Assembly (NCBI GenBank): GCA_964531095.1
Contig: CAZHED010000008.1
Coordinates: 1-64,000, forward strand
DNA: 64,000 nucleotides
Reading direction: 5' to 3'
From: Palsa-1150 sp964531095
Lineage (GTDB): Bacteria; Myxococcota_A; Polyangia; Polyangiales; Polyangiaceae
The notes below the pieces were generated by a model, which was not told where the DNA came from, did no database searches, and saw only the letters and a list, made by a program, of their open reading frames with translations. A program made the translations under genes and the position numbers. Positions 25,649-33,277 of this stretch are shown piece after piece (position 1 is the first letter of the stretch; each line of letters opens with the position of its first letter).

Positions 25649-25665
25649 GATTCGTCGTCACCGCG

Positions 25666-26130
25666 ATGCACAGCGACGGCGACCGTGCGGGTACGATGCT
25701 GCGTGACTTGCGGCGCGCGAAGCTCAAGCTGACCCCGCAGCGTCTGGCAATCGTGCGCTTATTTGCCGGTGACGGGTCCCACCCCACCGCGCAAGACCTA
25801 TTCGAGCGGCTGCGGCCCGACTTCCCGTCGATGAGCTTCGCGACCGTCTACAACACGCTCGATGCACTTGCCCGGGCCGGGCTTGCCGGAGTGGTACGGC
25901 TGCCAGGAAAGCGCGGCGACGCGGCGCGCTTCGACCCGAACACCCGTCCACATCACCACGCCGTTTGCGACGGCTGCGGCGCCGTGCTCGACATTTCGGC
26001 GGGCACGCTCGCGCCGACGGCTGCGGCCGTGCGCAAGCTGCGGACCGCCGTTCCCGGCTTTTCTGTTCACGCCGTCGAACGCGTCTATCGCGGCCTGTGC
26101 GCGCGGTGCGCCCGCCGGCAATCGGAGTAA
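25666..26130 (+). CDS. Fur/PerR-family metal-dependent repressor
   Basis: This 154-residue protein has the Fur family winged helix (KLTPQRLAIVRLFAGDGSHPTAQDL, then SFATVYNTLDALARAGL) and the C-terminal dimerisation domain with the metal segment HHHAVCDGCGAVLDI and a second CxxC (CARC) for structural zinc. The gene lies 24 bp before rubrerythrin, an arrangement typical of peroxide-sensing PerR regulators, so PerR-like is more likely than iron-uptake Fur. The start MHSDGDRAG at 25666 was chosen; an ATG at 25696 would also keep the whole DNA-binding domain. It probably controls its own transcript and the downstream antioxidant genes. Confidence 0.85.
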   Translation: MHSDGDRAGTMLRDLRRAKLKLTPQRLAIVRLFAGDGSHPTAQDLFERLRPDFPSMSFATVYNTLDALARAGLAGVVRLPGKRGDAARFDPNTRPHHHAVCDGCGAVLDISAGTLAPTAAAVRKLRTAVPGFSVHAVERVYRGLCARCARRQSE

Positions 26131-26154
26131 CAACCAGTATCGAAGGAGACATCC

Positions 26155-26580
26155 ATGGCCAAGTCGCTTCAAGGAACCAAGACCCACCAGAACCTCAAAG
26201 AAGCCTTCGCGGGCGAGTCGCAGGCAAACCGCCGCTACATGTATTTCGCGAAGGTGGCCGACGTCGAGGGCTATCCGGAGATCGCCGGCAACTTCAAAGA
26301 GACCGCCGACGGCGAGACTGGCCACGCCCATGGCCATCTCGATTACCTCAAGCAGGTAGGCGACCCAGCGACTGGCGAGCCCATTGGCAATACCGAGAAG
26401 AACCTGAAGTCCGCGATCAAAGGCGAGACCTACGAGTACGAAACCATGTACCCGGGGATGGCCAAGACCGCACGCGAAGAAGGCTTCGACGACATCGCCG
26501 AGTGGCTCGAAACGCTCGCCAAGGCCGAGAAGAGCCACGCGGGACGCTTCACGAAGATGCTTCAGGTGCTCAAAGGCTAG
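26155..26580 (+). CDS. rubrerythrin without a rubredoxin domain
   Basis: This 141-residue protein is a ferritin-like four-helix diiron protein with the ligand motifs AGESQANRRYMYF (Glu21), GETGHAHGHLDYL (Glu54, His57), GETYEYETMYP and AEKSHAGRF (Glu125, His128). The C-terminal rubredoxin iron domain of classical rubrerythrin is missing, so it is the short, rubredoxin-less form. Its role would be peroxide reduction in the cytoplasm. The gene is preceded by AAGGAGAC, a strong ribosome site 4 nt before ATG. It follows the Fur/PerR-type gene by 24 bp and is followed by an inverted-repeat element and then a GlpC-like Fe-S protein. Confidence 0.93.
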   Translation: MAKSLQGTKTHQNLKEAFAGESQANRRYMYFAKVADVEGYPEIAGNFKETADGETGHAHGHLDYLKQVGDPATGEPIGNTEKNLKSAIKGETYEYETMYPGMAKTAREEGFDDIAEWLETLAKAEKSHAGRFTKMLQVLKG

Positions 26581-26720
26581 CAGGCCGTTGAAAAACGAGA
26601 GATGAACCGTCAGGACGCCAGGGACGCCATGCGAGAGTTAGAAGCTCGTCAATGATTTTCTCCTGATGGCGATCTTGGCGTCCTGGCGGTTTTCTCGCTA
26701 TTTTCGCTTTTTTTCAACAG
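26581..26720. repeat. MITE-like inverted repeat, possible terminator
   Basis: The ends are complementary: CAGGCCGTTGAAAAACGAGA at 26581-26600 matches, with gaps, the reverse complement of the right end, which closes with TTTTTTTCAACAG at 26708-26720. Inside, CCGTCAGGACGCCA (near 26608) pairs with TGGCGTCCTGGCGG (near 26677), 12 of 13 central positions matching. The element fills the whole gap between rubrerythrin and the Fe-S gene. It may act as an intergenic repeat and as a transcript end or processing hairpin. No transposase is present. Confidence 0.6.
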
Positions 26721-26740
26721 ATGAGGGTACCCACGTCCAA

Positions 26741-28063
26741 ATGGCCAAGATCGACGTAGTTCCGACCAAGCCGCCTGCGTTCGATCCGAACGATGAGCGC
26801 TATTGGGACGCCCGCGATCTCGAGTCCGAGATGCGCCGCGTATTCGAGGTCTGCCACAACTGCCGAATGTGCGTCGGCTACTGCGGCACGTTTCCCGACG
26901 TATTCAGTCGCATCGACCGCGCCATCGAGCGACGGGGCGCGACGGGGGCGGAGCAGCTGGACGCAGAGGCGTTCGAACGGGCGACGGAGCTCTGCTGGCA
27001 GTGCAAGCTCTGCTACGTCAAGTGTCCGTATACGCCGGACGAAGGCCACCCTTGGGCGATCGACGTACCTCGACTCCTCGGGCGCGAGAAGGCGCAGCGC
27101 GCGCGCCGCAACGGCGTGACCTTGCAGGACGGTGTTCTCGGCGAACCGCAGTTGCTCGGCCAGATGACGGCCGGGCCGGCGGCGGGCATCGCGAACTTCG
27201 TCAACGCCAATCGGCTCGTTCGCAAAGTGATGCAGTCCGCGGCGGGGATCGCAGCCGAGTTCCCGCTTCCGCCGTTCGGCAACACGAGCTTCGCGCGATG
27301 GCTTGCCCACCACAATCCGCTCCCGGGCGCAGGCGAACGCGGCACGGTCACGCTCTTTGCGACCTGCCTGGCCGACTACAACTTTCCGCGCATCGCCGCG
27401 AGCGCCGTCCGGGTGCTCGAGAAGAACGGCTGGAGCGTCGTCCGGCCCGAGCAAACGTGTTGCGGGATGCCGAATCTCGACGGTGGAGACGTCGAAGCGG
27501 CGCGCGCGAAGGTCCGAGCGAACGTCGCGTCGTTCGTACGCGAGGTCGACCTCGGACGCCCGATCGTCTGCCTGCAGCCGACCTGCGGATACATGGCGAA
27601 GAAGGAATGGGCCGCGCTCGACGGAAGCGCCGACGCCCGCCGGGTCGCCGAGGCCACGGTCGACGTGATGGAGCTGCTCGAGCGCAGGCGTCGCGACAAG
27701 ACGCTCTCGCGCGACTTCGTCAAGGGCCTCGGTCGCGTCGCGTACCACGCATCATGCCACCTTCGCGCGCAGAAGATCGGATATCCGGGGGCGCGCGTGC
27801 TCGGTGAGCTTCCCGATACGGAGATCGACGTCGTCGAGCAGTGCTCGGCTGTCGATGGCACGTGGGGAATGAAGGCGCAGCACTACGAGCAGGGAAGGCG
27901 CTACGCGCAGAAGCTCGTACGCGGCATCGACGCGGCGGAGCCAGCGGTGGTCGTCACGGATTGTGCGCTGTCCGGGCGGCGCATTCTGGCCGAAAACGAG
28001 CGAGCGCCCCTCCATCCGATCGAAGCGCTGGCCGAAGCGTACGGCGTGGCGCCGGAGATGTGA
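26741..28063 (+). CDS. GlpC-like (Fe-S)-binding oxidoreductase subunit
   Basis: This 440-residue protein has two N-terminal [4Fe-4S] motifs, CHNCRMCVGYC and CWQCKLCYVKCP, then two CCG-type domains (QTCCGMPNLDGGD and YHASCHLRAQ...VEQCSAVDGTWGM), as in GlpC and heterodisulfide reductase subunit B. Such proteins move electrons between a quinone or flavoprotein and a partner. The combination rubrerythrin, this Fe-S protein and DUF3501 recurs in many bacteria, pointing to a joint peroxide or oxygen defence role, possibly as electron source for rubrerythrin. The start at 26741 (MAKIDVVPTK) is used; the upstream open frame enters the repeat element. Confidence 0.88.
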   Translation: MAKIDVVPTKPPAFDPNDERYWDARDLESEMRRVFEVCHNCRMCVGYCGTFPDVFSRIDRAIERRGATGAEQLDAEAFERATELCWQCKLCYVKCPYTPDEGHPWAIDVPRLLGREKAQRARRNGVTLQDGVLGEPQLLGQMTAGPAAGIANFVNANRLVRKVMQSAAGIAAEFPLPPFGNTSFARWLAHHNPLPGAGERGTVTLFATCLADYNFPRIAASAVRVLEKNGWSVVRPEQTCCGMPNLDGGDVEAARAKVRANVASFVREVDLGRPIVCLQPTCGYMAKKEWAALDGSADARRVAEATVDVMELLERRRRDKTLSRDFVKGLGRVAYHASCHLRAQKIGYPGARVLGELPDTEIDVVEQCSAVDGTWGMKAQHYEQGRRYAQKLVRGIDAAEPAVVVTDCALSGRRILAENERAPLHPIEALAEAYGVAPEM

Positions 28064-28066
28064 CCC

Positions 28067-28672
28067 ATGAAGCCGATCGATCGCAGCGAGATCCTGGGTT
28101 TGGCGGACTACGAGGTCGTCAGAGAGAGCTTCCGTGGTCGGGTCATGGCCGAGAAGAAATGGCGGCGCGTCGCCGTCGGCCCCAAGGCAACCGCCCTCTT
28201 CGAGAACCGCGATACGGTGCTCTTGCAAATTCAAGAGATGCTGAGGACCGAGCGCATCACGCGCCCCGCGGCCGTCCAGCACGAGATCGACACGTATAAC
28301 GAACTGGTTCCCGGCAGCGACGAGCTGTCGTGCACGCTGATGATCGAGATCGCCGACAAGTCCGAGCGTGACGCTTTCCTGACGGCGGCAAGAGGGCTTT
28401 CGAGGCACGTCTGGCTGGTGGCCGGAGCCAGGCGTCTATTGGCGCGGTCGAACGAGCTGCTTGCCGACGGGCCCGGGACGGATCGTACGAGCGCCGTGCA
28501 CTACTTGAAGTTCTCCCTTCCGAAGGATGTCGCCGACAGCCTTCGCGACGCGACAACCGCCCGGGCGATCGTCGGGGCGCTTGCGCTCGAGATTGACCAC
28601 GCGGCGTACGCCGTGCGCGCGGCCCTGCGCCTTGAGACCGTCGTGTCCCTCGGCGAGGACCTGCAGGCGTGA
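28067..28672 (+). CDS. DUF3501 family protein
   Basis: This 201-residue protein starts MKPIDRSEILGLADYEVVRE, a signature of DUF3501, and contains HEIDTYNELVPGSDELSCTLMIEI and RTSAVHYLKF typical of that family. The biochemical function is not known. Only 3 bp separate it from the Fe-S protein stop, and it overlaps the thioesterase gene by 4 bp, so all three are one transcription unit. The association with rubrerythrin and GlpC-like proteins is conserved across phyla. It has no membrane segment or signal and is probably cytoplasmic. Confidence 0.85.
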   Translation: MKPIDRSEILGLADYEVVRESFRGRVMAEKKWRRVAVGPKATALFENRDTVLLQIQEMLRTERITRPAAVQHEIDTYNELVPGSDELSCTLMIEIADKSERDAFLTAARGLSRHVWLVAGARRLLARSNELLADGPGTDRTSAVHYLKFSLPKDVADSLRDATTARAIVGALALEIDHAAYAVRAALRLETVVSLGEDLQA

Positions 28673-29082
28673 GCGTTCCCTTCGTGTCGGTACACCGCGT
28701 CCGCCTCGACGAAGTGGACGCGGCCGGCGTCGTGTACTTTGCGCACTTTTTTTCGTGGTGCCACGAAGCGATGGCCGCCATGCTGGCCTCCGTCGACGGC
28801 GGTTATGCGGCGCTGGTCATGACGCGCCGTCTAGGCTTGCCGGCTGTCCACGCGGAAGCGGACTTCGCTGCCCCGGTTCGATTCGGTGACGAAGTGCGCA
28901 TCTCGACGGTCGTGGAGCGTATCGGCACCAGCTCGTGCGCGCTGCGCTTCGAACTCGAGCGCCCGTCGGATGGCGACCATATCGCGACCCTCCGTCACAT
29001 CGTGGCGCTCACGGACCTGAACGAAATGCGGTCGCGACCCTTGCCCGACGACGTGTTGCGGATATTGGCCCGATACTCCTGA
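28669..29082 (+). CDS. acyl-CoA thioesterase, 4-hydroxybenzoyl-CoA thioesterase family
   Basis: This 137-residue hotdog-fold protein carries the 4HBT signature: VRLDEVDAAGVVYFAHFFSWCHEA, where the Asp of DEVDAAG is the expected catalytic residue. It should hydrolyse an acyl-CoA or aromatic acyl-CoA. The GTG start at 28669 overlaps the DUF3501 stop by 4 bp. It is the last gene of the oxidative-stress operon; whether it belongs functionally or only by position is open. A hairpin in the convergent gap downstream probably ends the transcript. Confidence 0.87.
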   Translation: MSVPFVSVHRVRLDEVDAAGVVYFAHFFSWCHEAMAAMLASVDGGYAALVMTRRLGLPAVHAEADFAAPVRFGDEVRISTVVERIGTSSCALRFELERPSDGDHIATLRHIVALTDLNEMRSRPLPDDVLRILARYS

Positions 29083-29086
29083 CCTC

Positions 29087-29107
29087 CGCCCGACTGCCGC
29101 TCGGGCG
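29087..29107. terminator. hairpin between convergent genes
   Basis: CGCCCGA (29087-29093) and TCGGGCG (29101-29107) form a 7-bp stem with loop CTGCCGC, in the 31-bp gap between the thioesterase stop (29082) and the lgt stop (29114). There is no T-run, so it could be a bidirectional but weak terminator. Confidence 0.4.
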
Positions 29108-29113
29108 CGGGTG

Positions 29114-30046
29114 TCAACCGGAGTGCAGCCCCGCGAGGGGCGGAGGCGCGGCCTCGGCCGATGACTCTCTCGCTCCCTCCGCCAGATCGATCCCGCGAAC
29201 CCGCAGCCGCCACATGTACCCGATCATGGCGAGGCCGTAGACGAACAGCGCGAAGCAACCCCACTGCGCCGGCGTAAGGTCGGCATAACGGGTGTCGCCC
29301 CCATCGGTGGCCGGAACGCGCAAGAAGTCCATGGCGAAACGCACCGGTGCGTAGGCAAGCGCGGACGCGACCACGTAGGTGCCCACGGGCAGCCGACGAC
29401 GCCACGTCAGCGCGAAGCACGCCGCGACGATCACGGTGAACATGAGCTCGAGAAGCCCGAGGTCGAACCGCGGATCGTGGCCGTGGACGAACTCGATGAA
29501 GCCGAATTTGGTCACCGTCCCTTCCCCGGGCCGGAGTGGATAGGCCACGGCGAGCAGCGTGTCTGCCGTCGTGCGGGCCCCCGGGTGGTCGTGCACCGTC
29601 GCGCACCCGGCGCGACCGAACATCCACCCGATCGGAAACGCGGAGAGCACGAGGTCGGCGAACGGCAAGATGGATTGCGGGCGAGCGCGCGTCCGGAGAC
29701 GCCCGCCTTCGATCACGAGGTATCTCCACAGGACGATGCCGACCAGCGCGCCGACGAAGCCGCCGAACGAGCTGAGACCCTCCCAGGGCATCGCGAGCGA
29801 CCACGGGCGCTTGACCACGTCGTCCCAGTGGTAAAAAAGCGAGTCGAGGACGTGCGAGAGCACGAATCCGGAGACCAGCATCCAGGTTACAAACGAGTTG
29901 AGCTTCTCGATGTCGTAGCCGAGCGTCCGCGCCCGCCGCGTGGCCACGGAGCTGCCGACGAGGACGCCGGTCGCCACGAGGATTCCGAACGGGTGCAGCG
30001 GCAGCGGCCCGATGTGCATATCGGGGACGTGGATGTACGGGATCAT
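29114..30046 (-). CDS. lgt: prolipoprotein diacylglyceryl transferase
   Basis: This 310-residue polytopic protein has Lgt features: the N-terminal PLPLHPFGILVATGVL, the glycine-rich SSFGGFVGALVG, and the core signature FGRAGCATVHDHPG, a G-R-x-G-C/H-D-H variant seen in deltaproteobacterial Lgt. It attaches diacylglycerol from phosphatidylglycerol to the lipobox cysteine of prolipoproteins at the inner membrane. This is in keeping with the many predicted lipoproteins in this window. It is the last gene of the mazG-rlmN operon, 19 bp after the preceding lipoprotein gene. The start at 30046 (MIPYIHVPDMHIG) matches the family. Confidence 0.88.
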   Translation of the reverse strand: MIPYIHVPDMHIGPLPLHPFGILVATGVLVGSSVATRRARTLGYDIEKLNSFVTWMLVSGFVLSHVLDSLFYHWDDVVKRPWSLAMPWEGLSSFGGFVGALVGIVLWRYLVIEGGRLRTRARPQSILPFADLVLSAFPIGWMFGRAGCATVHDHPGARTTADTLLAVAYPLRPGEGTVTKFGFIEFVHGHDPRFDLGLLELMFTVIVAACFALTWRRRLPVGTYVVASALAYAPVRFAMDFLRVPATDGGDTRYADLTPAQWGCFALFVYGLAMIGYMWRLRVRGIDLAEGARESSAEAAPPPLAGLHSG

Positions 30047-30065
30047 GAAGACCGGGCTAGGACGT

Positions 30066-31037
30066 CTATCGCATTCCCGCAGACCGCGCACGGCTGACGG
30101 CGATAATGTCCTTGTCCCCCGCCCGCGCTCCCATGCGCACGGACGCGTGCCAGCCGTCGCACGCGCGCGCGAGCAGCTCTCCCGTACTGGGTCGAACGGC
30201 GCAGCGCGACGCAGGGAGCCGCGCCTCCAGCGCGCCGGCCAGCACATCTGCAACGTCGTTCGCCGCTGCGGCCCGATCGGACGAGGCGGTCGCGTCGAGC
30301 ACACGGATTTCATTAGCCTCGGCCCAGCGAACGAAGAGGTCTTCCCCCTCGATCCGGCCTCCAGCGACGCGTCCGCCCTCGACGGCGACGCGCAGCGTGA
30401 TCTTGACCACGCGCGCCTCGACTTCCGTCGGCGTGGGCAGCCCGAAATAGAGCTCGTCTTCACGGATGGCGGTCGGAGCACTCTTGCCCCACGTGCGCGG
30501 GTGGGGGCCGCGCAAGACGGCCAGCAGCGCGTCGGGCAGATCCGCGAGCGTCGCGCCTGGGGTGGCCGGGTCCAGGAGCGCCCCGAGCTCCTCGAGCACC
30601 AGCTCGCTGACCCGTCGGCGCCGCTCCGATTGGATCTCCAGATACGCGGCGCTGCGGCGAGCTTCGGCTAGCAGCTCGAGCATGTCGAGGTCCTGCTCCG
30701 GCTCGTCGTAAAGGCTCAGAAGAGCGCGCGCAGCCTCGATGTGCGGGCCGTGGGGGAGGTCGACGATGTAGTCGCGCGTCGTCGTGCGCGACGTCTTCGC
30801 GGCCTCGAACCATTCCGCCTCCTCGGCCTGGAAGGTTCTGCGCACTTCGTCGGCCCACGCACCATGCGGATGGCGCGCGACGTACGCTTGTGCGCGCGCG
30901 AGACGCGTACCCTCCTGCGCTGCCTCGCGGAAGGCGCGGTAGTCGGTGAAGTCGTCGGTCGCCGCGGCCATCTGCTTGGTCACGGCGCACCCCGCGCAGG
31001 CAAGACACAAGAGCGCGAGTGCGCTTCCGACGTTCAT
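30066..31037 (-). CDS. lipoprotein of the mazG-lgt operon, hypothetical
   Basis: This 323-residue protein starts MNVGSALALLCLACAGC with Cys17 as lipidation site. The first half is helical and charged (DDFTDYRAFREAAQEGTRLARAQ, AEWFEAAKTSRTTT), reminiscent of TPR-like helices, and the second half is beta-rich (VVKITLRVAVEGGRVAGGRI, GEDLFVRWAEAN). No known domain is recognised with confidence. Its ATG overlaps the stop of the upstream Cys-rich protein by 4 bp (31034-31037). It is likely a substrate of the Lgt enzyme encoded just downstream. An outer-membrane-associated envelope role is inference. Confidence 0.72.
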   Translation of the reverse strand: MNVGSALALLCLACAGCAVTKQMAAATDDFTDYRAFREAAQEGTRLARAQAYVARHPHGAWADEVRRTFQAEEAEWFEAAKTSRTTTRDYIVDLPHGPHIEAARALLSLYDEPEQDLDMLELLAEARRSAAYLEIQSERRRRVSELVLEELGALLDPATPGATLADLPDALLAVLRGPHPRTWGKSAPTAIREDELYFGLPTPTEVEARVVKITLRVAVEGGRVAGGRIEGEDLFVRWAEANEIRVLDATASSDRAAAANDVADVLAGALEARLPASRCAVRPSTGELLARACDGWHASVRMGARAGDKDIIAVSRARSAGMR

Positions 31038-31441
31038 GGATCGCTGGCCACGATCCCCGCTTCCGGGATGACATGACAGAAATCACACTCCGTCGGCGAC
31101 GTCGGCGCCGCGTCGTCCACGTACCTGGCGTACTCCCGGCAGCTCGCGGCTTGAAGCGCTCGCAGGCAGACTTCGCCGTCGTGCTGGAGAGGGCGGCACG
31201 TGAGCGGCCATCCTGCGGTGCCCGGCGCGGCCGGGTCACACGCGTTGCGGCAGGTCTGGTCGGTCAGCCCGCATTCGGAGCATCGCTGGCAGTCGACGTT
31301 TTTTCTTGCGGCGGCGAAGCTCTGCGGGTCGAGGTCCGTCACCGCCTGACCGCACGAGCCGATGTCCCCGACCGTGGGCCCGGCGCCGAAGACGAGCGCG
31401 AGAGCGCCCGCCAGGGCCAGCTCACATCGCCGGATGCTCAT
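31034..31441 (-). CDS. small cysteine-rich secreted protein, hypothetical
   Basis: This 135-residue protein starts MSIRRCELALAGALALVFGA, a signal peptide, and contains about thirteen cysteines in pairs and clusters (VDCQRCSECGLTDQTC, NACDPAAPG, CDFCHVIPEAG). The spacing suggests disulfides or metal binding in the periplasm. It overlaps both neighbours by 4 bp (31438-31441 upstream and 31034-31037 downstream), so it is translationally coupled in the operon. No family is recognised. Confidence 0.65.
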   Translation of the reverse strand: MSIRRCELALAGALALVFGAGPTVGDIGSCGQAVTDLDPQSFAAARKNVDCQRCSECGLTDQTCRNACDPAAPGTAGWPLTCRPLQHDGEVCLRALQAASCREYARYVDDAAPTSPTECDFCHVIPEAGIVASDP

Positions 31442-32028
31442 GGAAGCGCTTCCCAGGAGAGCCAGAGCCCCCCCTGCCCGCTCAGCACCGGATACGTCGG
31501 TTGGCCCGCCTCCCGCGTGCCTGCCCCGTAAAACACGTCACCGACCAGCTCGGCGACCACGCCGATCCCGGCGCGCGCAAACCATATGCCGCCCGCCGCC
31601 CCTTCGAAGCCCCACGTCGTGTCGGGCGACAGGATCATCGCCACCCCCGCGCGCCCATAGGCAGCCCAGTCGCGGAAGCGCTGGAAGAAGAGGTAGGAGG
31701 GCGCGAGCACGGCCTGCGGCACGCCCTCGAGGGCCACCGACGCCCGGAGCGCCAGGCCGCTTGCGCCGTGCGTCGGATCGCCGACCACAAACGCAGCGCC
31801 GACGTCCGTGTAGCTCGCGGTTCGCGAGAGCGACTGCGCGCTGTGGCCGAGCACGTGCGCCAGCCGGAACGGGTTGTTGAAGCGGAGGCCATCGCCCACG
31901 AAGGCGGTCGCAAAGACGTCGACCGAACCGGACTTGTGCGAAGCCGGAGAGCTGTCTTCCGCGGCGGCCGCGCCCACGGGAAACGTGAGCCAGAAAATCG
32001 ACGAAAGGATGCGCAGGATCGCCCTCAC
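31438..32028 (-). CDS. exported, outer-membrane-like beta-rich protein, hypothetical
   Basis: This 196-residue protein uses a GTG start at 32028 and has the signal AILRILSSIFWLTFPVGAAAA. The mature part alternates short beta-like segments ending in aromatic residues (SGSVDVFATAFVGDGLRF, SYLFFQRFRDWAAYGRAGVAMIL, GIWFARAGIGVVAELVGDVFYG, QGGLWLSW). Such a pattern fits a small outer-membrane barrel, which is inference. GTGA at 32025-32028 is shared with the rlmN stop. It lies in the mazG-rlmN-...-lgt operon. Confidence 0.65.
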   Translation of the reverse strand: MRAILRILSSIFWLTFPVGAAAAEDSSPASHKSGSVDVFATAFVGDGLRFNNPFRLAHVLGHSAQSLSRTASYTDVGAAFVVGDPTHGASGLALRASVALEGVPQAVLAPSYLFFQRFRDWAAYGRAGVAMILSPDTTWGFEGAAGGIWFARAGIGVVAELVGDVFYGAGTREAGQPTYPVLSGQGGLWLSWEALP

Positions 32029-33233
32029 CCGCGGTTCACCCGTACCTTCGGCCTCGCTCCAAGCAAAGCCAGCTGCCCGCAGGCAGCGCTCACGTCGTCG
32101 CCGCGCCGGCGGCGGATGAAGCACGAGTAGCCGGCATCGCAGAGGATCTTTTGGAATTCGAGCACGCCGCGGAAGACGGGTGGCCCAAGACTACTGGCGG
32201 CGATGGGGTTCATCGGGATGAGATTGACTTTGACGGGGATACCGCGCAAGAGCGCGGATAGCGCCTTCGCGTCCCTCGCGGTGTCGTTCCGCCCCTCGAC
32301 GAGCGTGTACTCGATCGTGATGCGGCGTCGCCGCGGCAGTGGGTACGCGCGGAGGGCGTTCATGAGCAACGCCAGCGGATACTTCCGGTTGATGGGCATC
32401 AGCCGCGACCGGGTTTCGTCGTCGGCCGCGTGCAGGGACACGGCGAGACCGATGTTGCCGGCGAAGTCGGCCCCCAGTCGAGCGATCTCGGGCACGAGAC
32501 CGCTCGTCGAGACGGTCACGCGCCGTGCGGACAGAGCGACCCCCTCGGCGTGGGTGAGCAGGCGCAGGGCGCGCGCGGTCGCGTCGTAGTTGTGCAGCGG
32601 TTCGCCCATTCCCATGAAGACCACGTTGCGCAGGCGTTCGTTGGGGTCGAGGCGTGCCCGGCCGACGATGACCTGCGCGATGATCTCGTCGGCTCCGAGG
32701 TGCCGCTTGAGCCCTGCCACGCCGCTCGCGCAAAAGACGCACCCCATGGCGCAACCGACCTGAGAGGAGACGCATTGGGTGACCCTGATGGGCGTGTCGG
32801 CACCCAGCGGGGCGACGTCGGTGGGATCGTCGTCGTCATCCGCCGCCGCCGCCGCGTCCGCGTCTTGCTCGATCGGATCCACGGGCGACGGGAGCGAGCT
32901 CTTTGCGCCCGAGACCCCCGGTATGAGCACGGTCTCGACGGTCGCGCCGTCGCGCATCCGGACTAGGAGCTTGCGCGTGTCGTCCGCCGAGCGACGCTCG
33001 TCGGCCAGCTGCGCGGTGCGATTCATCTCCAGGCCGGCGAGCCCCGCGCGAAGCTCCTTGGGCAGATCGCTCATTCGATCGAGCTCCAACACGCCGCGAG
33101 CGTGCATCCAGCGAAAGAGCTGTCGAGCGTGGAACGATCGACCGCCCAGAGCGGAGAGCAACTTCGCCCACTCTTCAGGCACGCGCGCGAGCGGCGGAAT
33201 CGATTCGGGCGGGCGCTCGGCGAACGAGGTCAC
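32025..33233 (-). CDS. rlmN: 23S rRNA/tRNA adenine C2-methyltransferase RlmN with an acidic insert
   Basis: This 402-residue radical-SAM enzyme has the CX3CX2C cluster site GCAMGCVFCAS (Cys161, 165, 168), the flanking CVSSQVGC, VFMGMGEPLHNYD, and the conserved methyl-acceptor cysteine in SAACGQLALLG (about residue 385). It methylates C2 of A2503 in 23S rRNA and A37 in some tRNAs. The GTG start at 33233 (VTSFAERPPE) was chosen because the frame is otherwise open without a Shine-Dalgarno. An insertion rich in Asp (residues about 108-148) separates ETVLIP from TQCVSSQVGC, which are close together in E. coli RlmN. It overlaps the next gene by 4 bp. Confidence 0.92.
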   Translation of the reverse strand: MTSFAERPPESIPPLARVPEEWAKLLSALGGRSFHARQLFRWMHARGVLELDRMSDLPKELRAGLAGLEMNRTAQLADERRSADDTRKLLVRMRDGATVETVLIPGVSGAKSSLPSPVDPIEQDADAAAAADDDDDPTDVAPLGADTPIRVTQCVSSQVGCAMGCVFCASGVAGLKRHLGADEIIAQVIVGRARLDPNERLRNVVFMGMGEPLHNYDATARALRLLTHAEGVALSARRVTVSTSGLVPEIARLGADFAGNIGLAVSLHAADDETRSRLMPINRKYPLALLMNALRAYPLPRRRRITIEYTLVEGRNDTARDAKALSALLRGIPVKVNLIPMNPIAASSLGPPVFRGVLEFQKILCDAGYSCFIRRRRGDDVSAACGQLALLGARPKVRVNRG

Positions 33234-33277
33234 GGCAGGCGCGCGAAACGTAAGGGAAGTAGCGGACTCACGCAACG

